Below are positions 39,601 through 51,380 of a DNA stretch of 64,000 nucleotides, one piece after another. The position numbers and the translations under genes were made by a program. Under the pieces are notes generated by a model. It was not told the origin of the DNA and made no database searches. It was given only the letters and a program-made list of their open reading frames with translations. This DNA comes from Cordilura impudica. Taxonomy: Eukaryota; Arthropoda; Insecta; Diptera; Scathophagidae. Within the stretch, counting starts at the first letter, position 1. Each line of letters starts with the position of its first letter. The stretch covers positions 306,999,429-307,063,428 of the forward strand of contig OY821518.1 of the NCBI GenBank assembly GCA_963682025.1, in the 5' to 3' direction.

Positions 39601-40357
39601 TTATCATGTTTTTCTATATCTAATCACTTGAAATTACAGACTTAATATTTTTATCTTCTAATTAGCTTTCATCAACTATTGTTTGGGTTTAATATATTCC
39701 CACAAATGTCTAAAAATATTCATAATTTCTAAAAAAGACAATTTATTGTACATTATTTTTCAAGTATATTTGACAGATTTACATATAGGTTAGATTTTTT
39801 AGGTAAACTTTCTCTCATAGTTAGTAAAAAAAAAATACTGAATAATAATCATGATTTTACATACCTCTAAGGTAATTTTTTAAATATCCAGTTGTTGCAC
39901 AAAAATGTTTAATGACGACAGTTAACAACACACCGGTATCCTTGTGTAGTTTATGTAAAAATATGATTCGTTAAAGATGTTATGGCAATATGTTGTTAAT
40001 CAATCATTCAGTGGTTTATATTCATTGTTTTTTATATGTTTTTTGTCTGTTTATTCTCTTATTAAGTGTAGTTATAAACATACAATTGAAAACTAAGTTA
40101 AAAAGAGAACACATTACATATATGATAGTTTACTTGGCTCTGGGCTATGACATGAATGTGAAATTTCAGAAATTCCATAAATAATTAGAACCTATTAACT
40201 ATTCATGTTGCATACATTTAAGTCGACAACAAGTCTTTCAGCCACTCCCTTTGAATCGTATTGAATGATGTTAAATATATAGAATAATTTGAGAAAAACA
40301 GAGATCAAATATACCAAATTATGCTAATTAATAAAAAAAAAAATAAATTATTTTTTC

Positions 40358-40404
<47 letters not shown>

Positions 40405-41294
40405 ATATATATATATATATCTATATATATTTGTTTTACTGGTATTTTTATGACTAAACGAAAGACTTAAGCAACAAACTTGTTGTTTTCAAACACTCGG
40501 TTGAAATGTTTTTTTCTTTCTTTTCTTAGTATTTAAAATTTTTTAGAAACTTCTTTTGTTGTATTACATGCAAGTGGTTTTATGTATGGTAGACCAATAC
40601 ATATGTATGTATACATACATACATACATACAAATATTGCCGTTTATTGCTGCAACACGTATTTTTTATTTAACCAACTTTGGTTTTATTCATACATACGT
40701 TCGTTCGTGCGGTAATTCTCTATACCTGATTAAGGTGAAGAAAAAACCCAGCAACACTTGTTGAATTTACATTACAAATGCTGTTTGTGGCATTTTGCAA
40801 AATGGAGTTGCATTGTTTCTTTCTGTTATCGTAGAAAATGGGAGAAAACCATTAGATTTCATTGCGATTTTTATGTTGCAATGAACAAAATTCAATGTAA
40901 ATACTTCCAATTCAAAAAACTTCGCCAAGACAAATATGGCACAGTTTAAGCTCAAATCATTATGATTTGTTGGCATCACGAACTAAAGCAAAAGCCATTG
41001 CAATGTTAACATTTATTTTAAGTTAAATCTTCTTTGAAGGGATACTTTGATATTTGCACATAAATTTTTTTAATTTTATTAAAATTTATTTTTATCGTAA
41101 AACACTTAATTTTTCATTTAAAATGATTTTCTTTGGTAAGTCTGTTTTAGTATCACATAACTGATGATTAGAAACGTACACTCAATATATACTCTCTCTT
41201 CGTTTGTTTCTTTATTTTATAACACTATTTAAATTTTTTATTCTTCTTTCTTGTCCGATTACTGTACCGTACCACACGAAGGCCAAACACTCAC

Positions 41295-41603
41295 TAAAAC
41301 TTGCTTAAGAAATCTTTTAAGCTACACCTCTGTGTTGTGGTTTTAAAGTGGTATAAACAACTTTACAAATATAGGAAAAAACCAAAACTAAAAGCTGTTC
41401 ACTAGGCATAATGAAATAAGCACAAATGTTCAATCGCATTCACACTCACACATACAGACAAGCACACAATACACAGTTGTTTAAGATAGCTAAGGAATGT
41501 CTTTCTTAACCGGCTTTAATTCAATTCGTACTACCTAAAACTTTAACGTTAACGACGAACACAATAAGTACGTGTTTCACAAACAACAACTAAACTCCGA
41601 CTG
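41295..41603 (-). promoter_or_regulatory. uif: Candidate uif promoter and noncoding first exon
   Basis: On the minus strand an initiator TCAGTC has its A at 41603 and no TATA box. It is followed by about 300 bases whose composition is less AT-extreme than the flanks. The segment ends in a consensus donor, A|GTGAGT, at 41294. The nearest compatible acceptor to the left on that strand is the one at 33904 before the uif ATG. I infer an untranslated first exon joined over a 7.4 kb intron. Sequence alone cannot exclude another start site. Confidence 0.35.
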
Positions 41604-41605
41604 AA

Positions 41606-44139
41606 GGTGTGTTTTCTTATGACTCTCGTCTTAAGACTCATTAAGGCGAACTTAAGAATGCGGCGAATTTCTTACAACAAACAGGTACAAAACACTAAAG
41701 ATCGTCTCGGCATAATATACGCGTTAGATATTTTCAGAAAAGAAAAAAATATAATAACAACTAATTGTTTACAACAATAAAAACATTTGCTTTTTACTTG
41801 AAAAGGACATGTGAATTCATTTTCATTTTAGAACTGTGTACATACAAACATACACACATACATGTTGTACCTTTATTCATATTCTATGTGTATGTCCAAC
41901 TGTTTTTGGGATTAACCTGCTTAAGTGTATTTTATTGAAAATGCCTTTTAGGTAAAACTATCGTGATTAATATAAAATTTTGTATTTGTAAATAACAAAC
42001 AGTTTTTGTGTTTGTCAAAAAACAAAAAAAAAAACATACATTAGCAGTGCGTCAACCGGAATACCAGCTACGTGCGATTGCCGCATGAAGAAAAGTCTGA
42101 TTCTAAAAAGAAAAAGAAATATCCCACATATCGCACCTGTACCTCTAAAGTGAGTCAATTCAAAATTTTTCAATTTTCACTTTTTGCAAGAAAACGATTC
42201 ACAGTGGTCATATCTATCTACTGTAAAAATCTTACATCGATTTTTCTAGTCTTTCGCCAAAAAATACAGTTGTAGCCCTCTTTCTGTTATAAGAGTAGCT
42301 TCTTTAGAATCCACTAAAAAGACATATTTTTAGTTGCACCCAAAAAATTTGTTATTTTTGATGACCACTGAAAAAATCGCAAAATCAGCTACTGTTGTAT
42401 ACTTATTATTCGCAATTCTTTGCAATGAAACAACAAATTTTTATCGTCCCGCATACAAGTTGAATTAATATGCAAAATACCATTCAAAGTTCTTAATATA
42501 CTAGATATAAATATGTTTGACATTTGATTTAAATTGTATACGAGTAAATTAGAAATTTATTTTCAAATCATTTTATATAAAACTAAAAAAGACAATATAA
42601 ATATCATTGTAGCTTGGCGCTCTAATTGTGTTTGGGTCTCATTTAAGACTATGCAAATGATTGAAAATGCTCATTCTAAACGGAAGTTCTCTTTATACAG
42701 AAGTGAAATAAATGACACTTCCGTCGACTTCTATTTGAAATTATATGCCTGTAATATGCATACGATTGACCCAATTGACCGTAAATATTAAACAAAATAA
42801 AGCACAAACTAAATATGCATAATAAACCGTTAAATAATGTGTAAAGATCTTATTAAACATGCTGAGCATGCATGTGGAAAGAAAAAGAAATGAACGGCAA
42901 TTACTCTGGTAGAACATACAGGTTTAACTAAACAAAAGTATTTAGGTTAGAATTATAACAACACACACACATATGGCCATTCAAAAATATATATATTTTT
43001 CAATTATCAATGCAAAATAGTAGACCATGTCGTCTTCCATCCTTTGTGCTGAATTTACAAATAAACATGAATATCCAGTTAGTAAATAATCAACGTAATC
43101 CAAATAATTCTAGACTTGTTAAGAAGTATCCCCACTCATACAAAATTCTCATTCGTACATTGACCGAATTCAATAAGAATATGCTATCGCTAATGAGGTC
43201 AGTAGGTAAATGAAAAATATAATAAATAACTGATATTCGTTCTATAACGAAGCTGAAATTGGGCGTTAACGCTTAAAGACTTTACTTACAGCTATTATAC
43301 GTTTAGTCATATGTAATACTCGTAGAAAAGAGCATGTACTGGTTGTACATGTTGTACACAATCCTTTGATTTTGGTATGAGTTTGTATGAATAGTGCTCA
43401 AAAAAAAAATTACAAATTAAAAAAAAGTGAAATGGTAGAACCGAAAATATATATTCCATGTTTTGGATTAAATTAGCAACCCCTAACAGAAACTAATATC
43501 AGTAGATAGTTTGTTTGACAGAAGATATATTGTTAAAATTTGAACTATAAGAATATTTCCATTTTTTTTTTACCAAAATTGTGTTTTTAATTGCCACTTA
43601 AATAAAATTTAATATATCAAACACAGATTATTTGTTTGAAATATATAAATTAAACCTTACACTTTCTGGACGGTGGATGGGTGTAAACAATATAATGAAT
43701 TTTACGCTCCTAACTTAATCCAAAAACTTGACAGAGATTGAAAAAAGTATATTAAATTAAATTTCCTGATATAAATTGGGCCGTCGAAAATTACGGTTAT
43801 GTATTTCCGTATAGGAAATCATGAGGCATCTGAAGGTGCGCAAAAGTACTCTTTTGAACTTTTTAGTTAGAATATCTCAGCAAATCTTTTTCTGGCTTGT
43901 GTAATTTGTCATTTTATATTTCCGTATAAACAAAACATAATAAATTAAAATTTTTTTAAATTGTCTGATTTTTTCTGTAATTTTAAATTCCAATGTAGAT
44001 ATTATTTACTCATGATTCTGCTCATTTTTTTCCACAGAAAAAAAAAAAAAACAAATTTTCAAGATTTTCTATTTATGAACACTACAAAAATGTACTTTGA
44101 GATTGGTTAACCTTCGTTCGTGTTTGGAAAACTAAGAAC
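41606..44139. other. Mostly unannotated stretch with one exon-like island
   Basis: AT-rich sequence without a recognisable repeat apart from short CA runs. The only islands that look coding are 42045-42149 (listed next) and a 67-codon open frame at 43010-43213, which is polar, basic and followed by a possible donor (GAG|GTCAGT), but with no recognisable domain. I do not assign a gene. Confidence 0.4.
42045..42149 (+). other. Exon-like island of unknown gene
   Basis: A 105-base stretch bounded on the plus strand by CATTAG and AAA|GTGAGT, open in one frame for exactly 35 codons. It encodes a hydrophilic peptide with EEKSDSKKKKK in the middle. Its G+C is clearly above the flanks. On the minus strand the same stretch contains a TTTCTTTTTCTTTTTAG acceptor-like tract, so orientation is uncertain. 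It could be an alternative 5' exon of uif or of another gene. Confidence 0.25.
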
Positions 44140-45972
44140 AAAAAATAAATTGAATATGTAATATTTTATTCGACCTGTCGTTTGTTAATTAAAAAATTAT
44201 TTCGTCGAGCTCAAGGTAATATGTAATATAATATAATATAATATAATATAATATAATATAATATAATATAATATAATATAATATAATATAATATAATATA
44301 ATATAATATAATATAATATAATATAATATAATATAATATAATATAATATAATATAATATAATATAATATAATATAATATAATATAATATAATATAATATA
44401 ATATAATATAATATAATATAATATAATATAATATAATATAATATAATATAATATAATATAATATAATATAATATAATATAATATAATATAATATAATATA
44501 ATATAATATAATATAATATAATATAATATAATATAATATAATATAATATAATATAATATAATATAATATAATATAATATAATATAATATAATATAATATA
44601 ATATAATATAATATAATATAATATAATATAATATAATATAATATAATATAATATAATATAATATAATATAATATAATATAATATAATATAATATAATATA
44701 ATATAATATAATATAATATAATATAATATAATATAATATAATATAATATAATATAATATAATATAATATAATATAATATAATATAATATAATATAATATA
44801 ATATAATATAATATAATATAATATAATATAATATAATATAATATAATATAATATAATATAATATAATATAATATAATATAATATAATATAATATAATATA
44901 ATATAATATAATATAATATAATATAATATAATATAATATAATATAATATAATATAATATAATATAATATAATATAATATAATATAATATAATATAATATA
45001 ATATAATATAATATAATATAATATAATATAATATAATATAATATAATATAATATAATATAATATAATATAATATAATATAATATAATATAATATAATATA
45101 ATATAATATAATATAATATAATATAATATAATATATAAAATATTACATCTTTTATATATAGGTTTTTACTCTCAAATTCACACTTTTTCCATTCAATTTA
45201 AATTTTTTAAAAATCAAACTCAATTTTTTTCGAAGCAACTTCAATTTTATTCGGAACAAATTAAATTATTTTCGACACATATTCATTTTTTTTTATTTTA
45301 AATTCAATTTTTTTTTTTTTTTAGAATTAAATTTTATTTTTTTCAATTTCAATTTTTTTCACTTCAAATTAATTTTTCCACGAATTCAATATGTAAAGAT
45401 TTAAAAACCTGTTTTTTTTTCTTTTATTCGTGATTCTTTTTCTATTATTGTGTTATTTATAATACTGGAAAATACAATAATAGGAAAAGAATCACGAATA
45501 AAAGAATGAATGTTTTTTAGTACATTCATTAATCGGTATTTTTATTATTGTACTGGAAAATATTTTCCAGTATTTTAAATAACACAATAATAGAAAAGGA
45601 ATCACGAATAAGAGAAAAAAAACAGGTTTTTAAATCTTTACATATTGAATTCGTGGAAAAATTAAATAATTAAATAATTAATTTAATTGAATTTGAAAAA
45701 AATAAAATTTAATTCTAAAAAAAAAAAAAAAAAATGAATTTAAAATAAAAAAAAATGAATATGTGTCGAAAATAATTTAATTTGTTCCGAATAAAATTGA
45801 AGTTGCTTCGAAAAAAATTGAGTTTGATTTTAAAAAAATTTAAATTGAACGGAAAAAGTGTGAATTTGAGAGTAAAAACCTATATATAATATATATTCTT
45901 GAGCTCGATGAAATAATTTTTTAATAAACAAACGACAGGTCGAATAAAATATTACATTTTCAATTTATTTTT
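44140..45972. mobile_element. Large foldback (inverted-repeat) element
   Basis: The left arm (44140-44220, continuing 45150-45420) is repeated in reverse complement at 45600-45972. For example, TCGACCTGTCGTTTGTTAAT near 44180 answers to AACAAACGACAGGTCGA near 45930. A shorter nested hairpin sits in the centre (about 45421-45620, around ATTCGTGATTC / GAATCACGAAT). There is no coding capacity. The left arm also contains the AATAT array. Confidence 0.85.
44224..45137 (+). repeat. AATAT pentamer array, ~183 copies
   Basis: An apparently uninterrupted (AATAT)n run of about 914 bases. AATAT is a classical simple satellite in Drosophila heterochromatin. Here it is embedded in one arm of the foldback element. 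At the matching place in the other arm (about 45882-45896) there are only about 14 bases of TATATAATATATA-type sequence. Array length may be an assembly approximation. Confidence 0.95.
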
Positions 45973-46585
45973 ATTAAATTGAGATAATTTTTATAAATTG
46001 TTTATTAAAATTTTGATAATATTATTAATTGAAAGTACACATAAAAGGAAAAAGCATTCTCAATCTATGTTCATTTGTGAAACTATTACAGTTTTCAAGA
46101 TTAGGCTCAGAAGAAAAACTTTTGGTAATTTAGCATATTTTGAAGGTGTTAAGAATTAAACGTGATAAAAATAATTATATTCGACGTACTTACATTTAAA
46201 TTTTAGGCAAATATTTTTTTTACCTTAAACATATATAGTACTAACGGTATATTTTATGCAAGATTTTTTTTGTGTCAAAAAAGAATTTCCGAAATAATAT
46301 TATCTATGTTTATATACTATAAACTTTATTTATTATTCTTACCGATTTTTTTTACTTTTTGTTTTATATTAACCTTTATTTTTTTAAATTAAGTTCGTTG
46401 TTATGGTTTATACAATTTGAGTTAAAACAAGTAAGAGTGTTAAATTCGGCTGTGCCGAATTTTTGATACCCACCACCCAATATTGGGTACGGATACCATT
46501 TTGAAACTGTTGCCGATAATGAAACATTAAATCCGAATACCAATTAAATTTAAAGTTTATTGGTTTTCTTGTTGGCAATTTCAAT

Positions 46586-47056
46586 TAATTTTTAATTTTT
46601 AATTTTTAATTTTTAATTTTTAATTTTTAATTTTTAATTTTTAATTTTTAATTTTTAATTTTTAATTTTTAATTTTTAATTTTTAATTTTTAATTTTTAA
46701 TTTTTAATTTTTAATTTTTAATTTTTAATTTTTAATTTTTAATTTTTAATTTTTAATTTTTAATTTTCAATTTTTAATTTTTAATTTTTAATTTTTAATT
46801 TTTAGTTTTTAATTTTTAATTTTTAATTTTTAATTTTTAGTTTTTAATTTTTAATTTTAAATTTTAAATTTTAAATTTTAAATTTTAAATTTTAAATTTT
46901 AAATTTTAAATTTTAAATTTTTAATTTTTAGTTTTTAATTTTTAATTTTTAATTTTTAATTTTTAATTTTAAGTTTTTAATTTTTAATTTTTAATTTTTA
47001 ATTTTTAATTTTTAATTTTAAATTTTAAATTTTTAAATTTTTAATTTTTAATTTTA
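46586..47056 (+). repeat. TTTTTAA heptamer microsatellite
   Basis: About 470 bases of a 7-base unit, mostly AATTTTT, with a middle block (46855-46920) switched to AAATTTT. A shorter related array is at 48948-49092, in the second partial copy of the same element. The array is therefore part of the element and expanded independently in each copy. Confidence 0.9.
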
Positions 47057-47149
47057 ACGATAAAAAAATATATGGTAATACTTGGTTAGACCAATGTGAC
47101 ACGTACAGTATTAATATACACACATCTGCAATGACTTCAACAATAATAA

Positions 47150-47937
47150 CAAGTAAGAAAATTATAGTCGGTCTAGACCGACTATACGATACCCTATACC
47201 ATGCGTTTAGAAACCCTATCTCTTAGGCCCAACTAACTGGACATTGAAAATAAGCAAAAACCAAATTTGAGTGGGATTTTTATTAATTTTTTTGGCTGCA
47301 GATATGAAAAAGTTCATATCGGATGCTATATCTATAAAGGGACTAGGTCCAAAAATGGACTGATCCTGATCATGTTTGGTAAAGTCTCTTGTATTTTGCA
47401 AAAATATGTACAAACAAAATTTGAGAAGAATCAGTGCAATATTTTTGTTTTTTAATAGATTTAAGTGAAGATCTGGAAGCAGCTCTATATGGGGTCAAAG
47501 GGATCATTTTTGGACTACTCATTAGTGGATGTAATGAACGCATACAAACCCAATTTGAGTAAGATCTATATGACAATTTGGATCTTATGGCAATTTATGT
47601 CGATTTCATATGGGTAATTTGTATGGGGGCTAGGTCTGAACATGGACCGATTCTCACCAATTTCAATAGCGTTCATCCCATGGCCGATAAAAGCTTATAT
47701 TCCAAATTTTATCAAAATATATTCATATTTGCGACCTGCAGTTTGATTACAAGCTTTACATGGACACACAGACGGACGGACGGACGGACGGACGGACGGA
47801 CGGACATTGTTAAATCAACTCAGAAAGTGATTCTGATTCGATCGGTATAATTAAAGATGGGTCTAGGTCAAATATTTTTGGTTGTTACAAACAGCAGCAC
47901 AAAGTCATTATACCCAAACCACATAGTGGTATAGGGT
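47150..47937 (+). mobile_element. INE-1/Helentron-like element, copy E (full length)
   Basis: Core of 788 bases from CAAGTAAG to the GGGT of the terminal hairpin, with the 18-base palindrome near 47167 and a (GACG)n run near 47773-47804. ATAA stands on both sides (47146-47149, 47938-47941). The corresponding empty site is preserved at 49183-49186. Noncoding; open frames inside are shared between copies only because the copies are similar. Confidence 0.85.
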
Positions 47938-48456
47938 ATAAAAATTACAACATATACAACTTATCTTAAGAAATACAACAAACACACTGAAAAATTTTAT
48001 TTTTTCAAGAGTTTTTCCAAAGTTTCATTCATAACTCGTGACCCCTTTGACCGATTTTGACGATTTTAAATAGCAACTCCTTTGGGATGTTAATAAACGA
48101 TTTTATACAAAAAACGAACGGTCTAGTTTAGATATTGACGGCGTGATCCTGGTTTTCATAAACCCTTGTTATAATGATCAAGAATATATATGGTTTTGGG
48201 GTCTCCGGTATTTACTTCGATGCGTTACAACAAATGAAAACAATGATCCATAAAAAGAATTAATTACCGATTTGAAAATTTCATTATGTTTTTATTACTA
48301 GAGTACAAAAACCCCCTAAGTACTAATAATACCCAAAGTTTGATCTCTATAACCTTGTTTTGAGACCTTAGAATGATTCTTGGCTACAAATTATCTTATA
48401 TATTAAAAGAATTTATGAATAAACTTTGCATTCAAGATTTTTTTCAATATTTTTCT

Positions 48457-48852
48457 TCTCTCAAACCTCTATAACTAGAGTTCTAATTAACGTAGGCTGT
48501 TGACATAGGTCTAAGAACACTCAGTGGATCAAGCTCCTTCTTTTGAGCTATTAACTGCTTAAATTCGTTGGGTTTGAGGAAAGTTATGCGTGGAGAATCA
48601 ACTTTACTTTTACTGTACGTTAACTTATCTTGGCATATTTTGGCATTACTGTACGTTAACTTCTCTTGGCAAATTCGTTGGGTTTGAGGTAAGTTATGCG
48701 TGGACAATCAATTTTTTCTTTTACTGTACGTTAACTTCTCTTGGCATATTTTGGCATTACTGTACGTTAACTTCTCTTGGCAAATTTTGGTATTATATTA
48801 TAAAAATTAATATAATATAATATAATGCTGCGGAGCAGCAGGGGTCCTCTAG
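48457..48852 (+). mobile_element. Helitron-like non-autonomous segment (3' terminus recognised)
   Basis: The right end has GCTGCGGAGCAGC (48827-48839), a hairpin, followed 10 bases later by CTAG and then T (48849-48853). This is the canonical Helitron 3' end: hairpin, CTRR, insertion next to T. Upstream are two direct repeats of a TGCGTGGA-type block and several ACTGTACGTTAACTTCTCTTGG-like units (about 48600-48790). The 5' end is a guess from a TCTC near 48457. Confidence 0.5.
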
Positions 48853-49525
48853 TTAATATTAAAAGAAGAAAATTTTAAAATATTTTATTTAATACAAAAA
48901 ACAAAGATAATAAAAGCAAGTAAGAAACTAAAGAATGAAACTAAAATTTTTAATTTTTAATATTTAATTTTTAATTTTTAATTTTTAATTTTTTAATTTT
49001 TAATTTTTAATTTTTAAATTTTTAATTTTTAATTTTTAATTTTTATTTTTTAATTTTTAATTTTTAATTTTCAATTTTTAATTTTTAATTTTAACGATAA
49101 AAAAATATATGGTAATAATTGGTTAGACCAATGTGACACGTACAGTATTAATATACACACATCTGCAATGACTTCAACAATAATAAAAATTACAACATAT
49201 ACAACTTATCTTAAGAAAAACAACAAACACACTGAAAAATTTTATTTTTTCAAGAGTTTTTCCAAAGTTTCATTCATAACTCGTGACCCCTTTGACCGAT
49301 TTTGACGATTTTAAATAGCAACTCCTTTGGGATGTTAATAAACGATTTTATACAAAAAACGAACGGTCTAGTTTAGATATTGACGGCTTGATCCTGGTTT
49401 TCATAAACCCTTGTTATAATGATCAAGAATATATATGGTTTTGGGGTCTCCGGTATTTACTTCGATGCGTTACAAACGGAGTGGTAAACCTATATATACC
49501 CTCTGTCACTGACGTGAGGAGGGTA

Positions 49526-50204
49526 TAAAAAAGTTTCTCATATGGACAGGACGGAAAAAAAATAAAATTCGAACACCTTATGTTGTCAAAATAATTTTAA
49601 TTGATTATTTTGTCATTACATATTTATTTGTACTACATTTTTTCAGAATTTGTGGACGTTGGCAGTTTATTTGAATTCTCATTTTGTAAGATGGCAACGC
49701 TGCAAACATTAAAAATATCATTGACACAAACCTACAGCAAAACTGTGTTGAAAATTATCTTTATTGTCGGTTATTGTCGTTATTGGTGTACGCTTTTTGA
49801 AATTTTGCTACAAAATGCCAACAAAGATAATATATGAAAAAAAAAATTGATTTGAATTAAAGTGAACGCAGACAAAAATTCAAAAATTCAGACATTTTTG
49901 GTTATTTAAATTTAATAAAAAAATTTTATATAAAAAACTAAATTTAATAATAATAAAATAGAAAAAATTAACAACGCATACTTTTTCCGTTGTTTTTTTT
50001 TTTGTCTAGAAAGAAAAATTAAATCGTTTTTGTACTTAAATACCAAATTAAAGACGCGATTGTCTGTTCTGTTTAAACGATGCTGATATATTTCTGTGGC
50101 CACAAGCATTAACCGACAAAGTCGAAAATCATGCTTTCGAGAAAAATAACTTTTTATATAAATGTAATGGGGCTTCATTACGACTTAGGTCAGTATCTAT
50201 AATA
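49526..50204. other. Stretch without assigned feature
   Basis: AT-rich sequence between the Helentron complex and the next dispersed repeat. The short open frames on either strand (for example 49601-49837) have no recognisable motif and no splice support. Confidence 0.5.
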
Positions 50205-50439
50205 TTAATAGGCTAGGCGATTTTTTGTTCCCGATGTAAGTTTCACAGTTTTACTCCGATTTTGACAAAAAATTTATCATTTGAAAGATATTTCTTTTTA
50301 GCTGTTACCCAGATTTACAGATTTTCATCATCTGGAATATTTTTTTGGAGTTATGACCGTTTAAAGTTGCTACTAACACATACATAAAATTATACAATGC
50401 TATGTGTGTGTTTAATAATTCCCTGTTGTCCGCGTCTTT

Positions 50440-50985
50440 AAGACAACATCGATGATGAGTGCATGACCAAACGAATTCGTAGACGAACAATTGGTGACAG
50501 CCCATGCAAATCGTCAAGGACATTTTCATACATATGGCCGCTAAATCGTACACGATCAATTGGGCGGCACTATCGCTCATATTGTCGCTGACGATCATAT
50601 TTGCGACAATATACTCCAAATTGTAGTCGATGACTATATGGTTGAAATGTTATTGTCTATGGGTTGTACATGTCGTCGATGACGAAATAGTCGACAATAT
50701 TTCCAATGTAAGCGTCGACGACCATACTATCGACAATTTCCTCTATGAAATCACAAATGAAAGTGTAGAAGTCGATGTCGTCCATATTATCGTCGACGGT
50801 AATTTTGGTGACACTGTCTCATATGTCGTCACCAACGATAACATTGGTGACAGTGTGCCATATCTCGTCACCAACGCCAGAGTCGACGACGTTTTCTTCA
50901 CCCTGTCGTTGGTGAAGATATCATTGACACCATTCAAATTTTGGCTCATAACGTCGTTGACGACAATATGAGCGACACTGACCTC
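50440..50985 (+). repeat. Degenerate GTCGACGA / ACAATAT array, left
   Basis: Dozens of short variants of GTCGNCGAC and GACAATAT(G/T) recur every 20-50 bases on both strands, so the segment is rich in small palindromes. Reading it as protein gives a V-D-D-rich pattern only because the DNA unit is repetitive. A similar array lies at 52500-52975 with units such as TTGTCGCTCATATTGTCG. Confidence 0.7.
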
Positions 50986-51380
50986 AGTAAAATGAATATA
51001 CCTAAACATTGCTTAATACTTCTTGATTTATAAATTCAATCAAAATTTTTATTATGTATTTCAAGGTTTTTATTCATTAATTTCATGCTTTGTTTTTAGT
51101 TTTTTAAATAATAAGGTAACAAATAATAAGATTTAATAATGAGTGTTCAAAATAATTATAAAGTAATATTAAATACAGTTGAAAAGTTAAAAAGTTAGTT
51201 AATTTTTTGTTTCAATTTTTCGTATTTGTAATATTTAATTGATAATTGTTTCTACTATGAAGTAGCTTTTTTACAAAGCTTATGTTTTGTTTTATTTTTT
51301 AAATAATTAGTTACTTAAAATGGAATTAAGTAATAATGTTAAAAATAAATAACTTCAATAGTTAGTTAGCTATGTTTTCC

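Larger units (their letters stand above)
33904..41294 (-). other. uif: Presumed uif 5'-UTR intron, transposon-rich
   Basis: If the noncoding exon at 41.3-41.6 kb is real this whole stretch is intron. It holds a mariner relic, INE-1-like copies C and D, the tandemly duplicated 315-bp segment and TA or CATA microsatellites (for example 35535-35552 and 40364-40399). I found no supported exon; short open frames here are AT-driven. If the promoter guess is wrong, the stretch is simply intergenic. Confidence 0.4.
46433..49525 (+). mobile_element. Helentron-like nested complex, family 2
   Basis: Begins CAAGTAAG followed by the subterminal palindrome ATTCGGCTGTGCCGAAT and GATACCC. It ends near 49525 with a TATACCC...GGGTATA hairpin containing GTCACTGACGTGAG. 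Two partial copies seem joined: a ~390-base block (47043-47149 plus 47938-48230) recurs at 49090-49475. The first block is split by copy E of family 1. Heptamer arrays, and a segment with a Helitron-type terminus, lie in between. No intact protein is visible. Confidence 0.65.

Noticed and set aside
44224..45137. AATAT array as a telomere or centromere
   Set aside because: It is bounded by arms of a single foldback element within ordinary repeat-rich DNA near genes; nothing indicates a chromosome end.
47773..47804. (GACG)n arrays as a possible CRISPR-like repeat
   Set aside because: They are 4-base microsatellites without spacers, recurring at the same place in each INE-1-like element; the genome is eukaryotic.
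50630..50971. 113-codon acidic open frame
   Set aside because: Its V-D-D periodicity follows from the degenerate GTCGACGA DNA repeat; the opposite strand is open too, and there is no domain or splice support.
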